In this document: positions 62,445 to 64,000 of the stretch, piece by piece
Position numbering within the stretch: position 1 is the stretch's first letter
How the letters are laid out: the number at the start of each line of letters is the position of its first letter
DNA from: a bacterium 1xD8-48
GTDB taxonomy: Bacteria > Bacillota > Clostridia > Lachnospirales > Lachnospiraceae
Direction of reading: 5' to 3'
Length of the DNA: 64,000 nt
Assembly: GCA_009917455.1 (NCBI GenBank)
Contig: QZDS01000019.1
Location: 1 to 64,000 of the forward strand
Position numbers and translations under genes: made by a program
Notes under the pieces: model-generated
What the model was told of the DNA's origin: nothing
Seen by the model: the letters and a program-made list of their open reading frames with translations, nothing else
The model's database searches: none

Positions 62445-63819
62445 AGCTGCTCTTTCTGTGAGGCTCCTCCCGCCAGATTCTGTCCGCTGCCTCCGCCCAG
62501 CTATCTGCGTATTCACGGCATTTCCCGCAAAGGTGCTCCACACTTTCAGGGGACTGCAAATCGGTGGATTTTGCGCCGGATTCCTTTACTATCCGCTCAA
62601 GGATTTCGGGGTTTTCCAGCATGGGACAGGGACGCAGATGGTTTTCATTAAAGGGCTGGTTTTCCCGGTAAGCCATAAACAGGGGCTGCTTTAGTATTTC
62701 AAGGAGAGAATGGGTTCTGATATTTGCGCCGGAGTAATGGATGAACACGCAGGGCTCTGCGTCGCCGTTTGCGTTGATGTGGAAATAGTTCCGCCCGCCG
62801 GCAATACATCCGCCCACAAATTCCCCGTCATTCTGGAAATCCATGGTAAAGAGCCCGGCTCCGGTGCTCATGTTCCGTATCTCCCTTACCCGCCGCTTTA
62901 TGTATACCCGCTGTTCCACGGTGGGCAAAAGCTCCATGGCGGCGTCGTTTCCCACCGGCATGTAGTGGAAGTACAGCGCATAGCGGCAGCCCTTTTCCAC
63001 CAGCAGCTCCACAAATTCATCGCCGGTCACCGTCTCGATATTTTTGGAGGTATAGCAGATGGAGGTTCCGAAAATCAAACCGTTTTCTTTCAGCAAATCC
63101 ATGGCGCGCATCACCTTTTCGTACACGCCGCCGCCCCGGCGCAGGTCGTTGACCGCCTCGAAGCCCTCCAGGCTGATTGCCAGATAGAGGTTGCCTGCTC
63201 TTTTCATTTCAAGGCAGAACGCCTCGTCCACCAGGGTTCCGTTGGTGTAGGCAAGAAAAGCGCAGTCGTCATGCTTTTCACAGAGCCTTAGTATATCGGA
63301 TTTCCTTACAAGGGGCTCTCCGCCGGTGAACATATAAAAGTAAATCCCCAGCTCCTTGCCCTGGCTGATAACGCTGTCCATTTCCTCGAAGGTCAGGTTC
63401 AGACGATTTCCGTATTCCGCCGCCCAGCACCCGGTACAATGCAGGTTGCAGGCGCTGGTGGGGTCCATTAAAATCAACCAGGGAACGTTGCACTGATGGG
63501 TCACGCGCATTTTCCGAATGGTTTTCGTGCCATGGAAAAAGGCTTCAAAACCGAGATTCAGCGCAGTAGTTTTCAGCACATGAGGGTCAACCTCCGCAAG
63601 AATCCGGCTGATATATTTATTTAATGCGCCGTCTCTGTCGCAGACCATCTTTCTGGCCTTTTCATAGTCAACATCCAGCTTTTCGCCCTTCATGTAGTTT
63701 TCCGAAAGGTCTAAGAGCCTGACCACTTCCTTTTCCCAGTTCTTATCCGCATTTTTCATTGCAATATCGATTGCTTTTCCGAAAGCCGCCCTTCCGGCCT
63801 TGTGTGTCATTTCGCTCAT
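62413..63819 (-). CDS. Radical SAM protein with SPASM-like C-terminus
   Basis: About 468 residues. The radical SAM [4Fe-4S] motif is C124-X3-C128-X2-C131 (SACNLHCTGC), followed by the SAM-binding GGEP (FTGGEPLVRK). C-terminal cysteines (GGCIAGG, EPCVF, RPCPM, HLCGKC) suggest extra clusters as in SPASM proteins. An N-terminal helical segment of ~100 residues precedes the barrel. ATG 63819 is preferred because GGGGAGG lies just upstream. The overlapping YbhN-type gene suggests a lipid-linked substrate; some radical SAM enzymes join or modify membrane lipids (inference). The true reaction is unknown. Confidence 0.84.
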   Translation of the reverse strand: MSEMTHKAGRAAFGKAIDIAMKNADKNWEKEVVRLLDLSENYMKGEKLDVDYEKARKMVCDRDGALNKYISRILAEVDPHVLKTTALNLGFEAFFHGTKTIRKMRVTHQCNVPWLILMDPTSACNLHCTGCWAAEYGNRLNLTFEEMDSVISQGKELGIYFYMFTGGEPLVRKSDILRLCEKHDDCAFLAYTNGTLVDEAFCLEMKRAGNLYLAISLEGFEAVNDLRRGGGVYEKVMRAMDLLKENGLIFGTSICYTSKNIETVTGDEFVELLVEKGCRYALYFHYMPVGNDAAMELLPTVEQRVYIKRRVREIRNMSTGAGLFTMDFQNDGEFVGGCIAGGRNYFHINANGDAEPCVFIHYSGANIRTHSLLEILKQPLFMAYRENQPFNENHLRPCPMLENPEILERIVKESGAKSTDLQSPESVEHLCGKCREYADSWAEAADRIWREEPHRKSSYENYKPKTKD

Positions 63820-63873
63820 AATAGTCCTCCCCATGTTATTTTATGGATATAAAATAGCAGAATTATTGGAAAC

Positions 63874-63960
63874 AAAAAACAGACATTATCCGGCGGCTGC
63901 CAAAAAAACAGACACTCCCCGCAAAATGTCGAAAAAACAGACATTTTATGGAAAGTGTCT
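63874..63960. repeat. Regular direct repeats with nested inverted repeats
   Basis: AAAAAACAGACA(T/C) occurs at 63874, 63903 and 63932, exactly 29 bp apart. AAAATGTC/GACATTTT (63923-63930, 63940-63947) and AGACAC/GTGTCT (63910-63915, 63955-63960) form nested inverted repeats. Several spaced copies of a short motif near an end are typical of IS21-type elements, whose transposase would lie beyond the window. It could instead be a regulator-binding array for the radical SAM gene, which starts 55 bp away. Confidence 0.5.
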
Positions 63961-64000
63961 AAAACAGCGAGTGCGATATGAAGTTGTGAAATTGCGAGGC

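Noticed and set aside
63874-63944. Short CRISPR-like array
   Set aside because: Repeats are only 13 bp with 16-bp spacers, three copies, and no cas genes are present.

Overview
The window looks like chromosomal DNA of a gut Clostridia, most likely a Lachnospiraceae (moderate G+C, strong AGGAGG-type ribosome binding sites, MsmX-dependent CUT1 sugar importers without their own ATPase, YesM/YesN two-component pairs, AraC regulators, many glycoside hydrolases). This assignment is inferred from gene families and gene order; there is no rRNA or tRNA in the window.

Layout. 1-1100: a GntR repressor and a truncated ABC ATPase gene (minus strand), with a clear promoter and operator. 1233-9368: ABC sugar importer (lipoprotein plus two permeases), YesN/YesM pair, an alpha/beta esterase and an SGNH hydrolase. 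9450-13453: a GRAM-like protein, an HD phosphohydrolase with a terminator-bearing leader, and a GH2 enzyme. 13784-25040: second ABC importer, a membrane-anchored AraC regulator, a GH115 alpha-glucuronidase and a GH28 polygalacturonase. This set suggests use of acidic plant polysaccharides (glucuronoxylan and pectin). 25041-30900: a scarred region with gene remnants, a GH4 enzyme, a DUF4143-type ATPase with 23-bp tandem repeats over its promoter, a decayed hicAB module and the stump of an ABC importer. 30942-39571: a LytTR two-component system divergent from a ~2080-residue secreted surface protein. 39637-44832: nucleoside phosphorylase remnant, then ADP-ribosylglycohydrolase-like protein, PfkB kinase and GPH-type transporter. 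44997-57867: GH38 alpha-mannosidase, YesL, YesM/YesN, third ABC importer and a GH13 alpha-glucosidase. 58110-60317: AT-rich cassette with HigB/HigA-like toxin-antitoxin plus a NERD protein in one operon, then a Phd/RelE-like pair. 60367-63819: a nucleoside hydrolase, and on the minus strand a radical SAM protein with a YbhN-type membrane protein. The right edge holds a regular repeat array that may be a mobile-element end.

How it works together. Three polysaccharide loci each pair an importer with a sensor/regulator and depolymerising enzymes. The ADP-ribosylglycohydrolase/PfkB/GPH operon has the parts of an uptake, hydrolysis and phosphorylation route for an unknown glycoside, possibly a riboside. 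Decayed genes cluster in 25-30 kb and toxin-antitoxin modules in 58-60 kb, marking the two stretches that look most accessory. No single gene is certainly a new system. The most unusual arrangements are the HigBA-NERD operon, the DUF4143 promoter repeats and the putative glycoside-scavenging operon.
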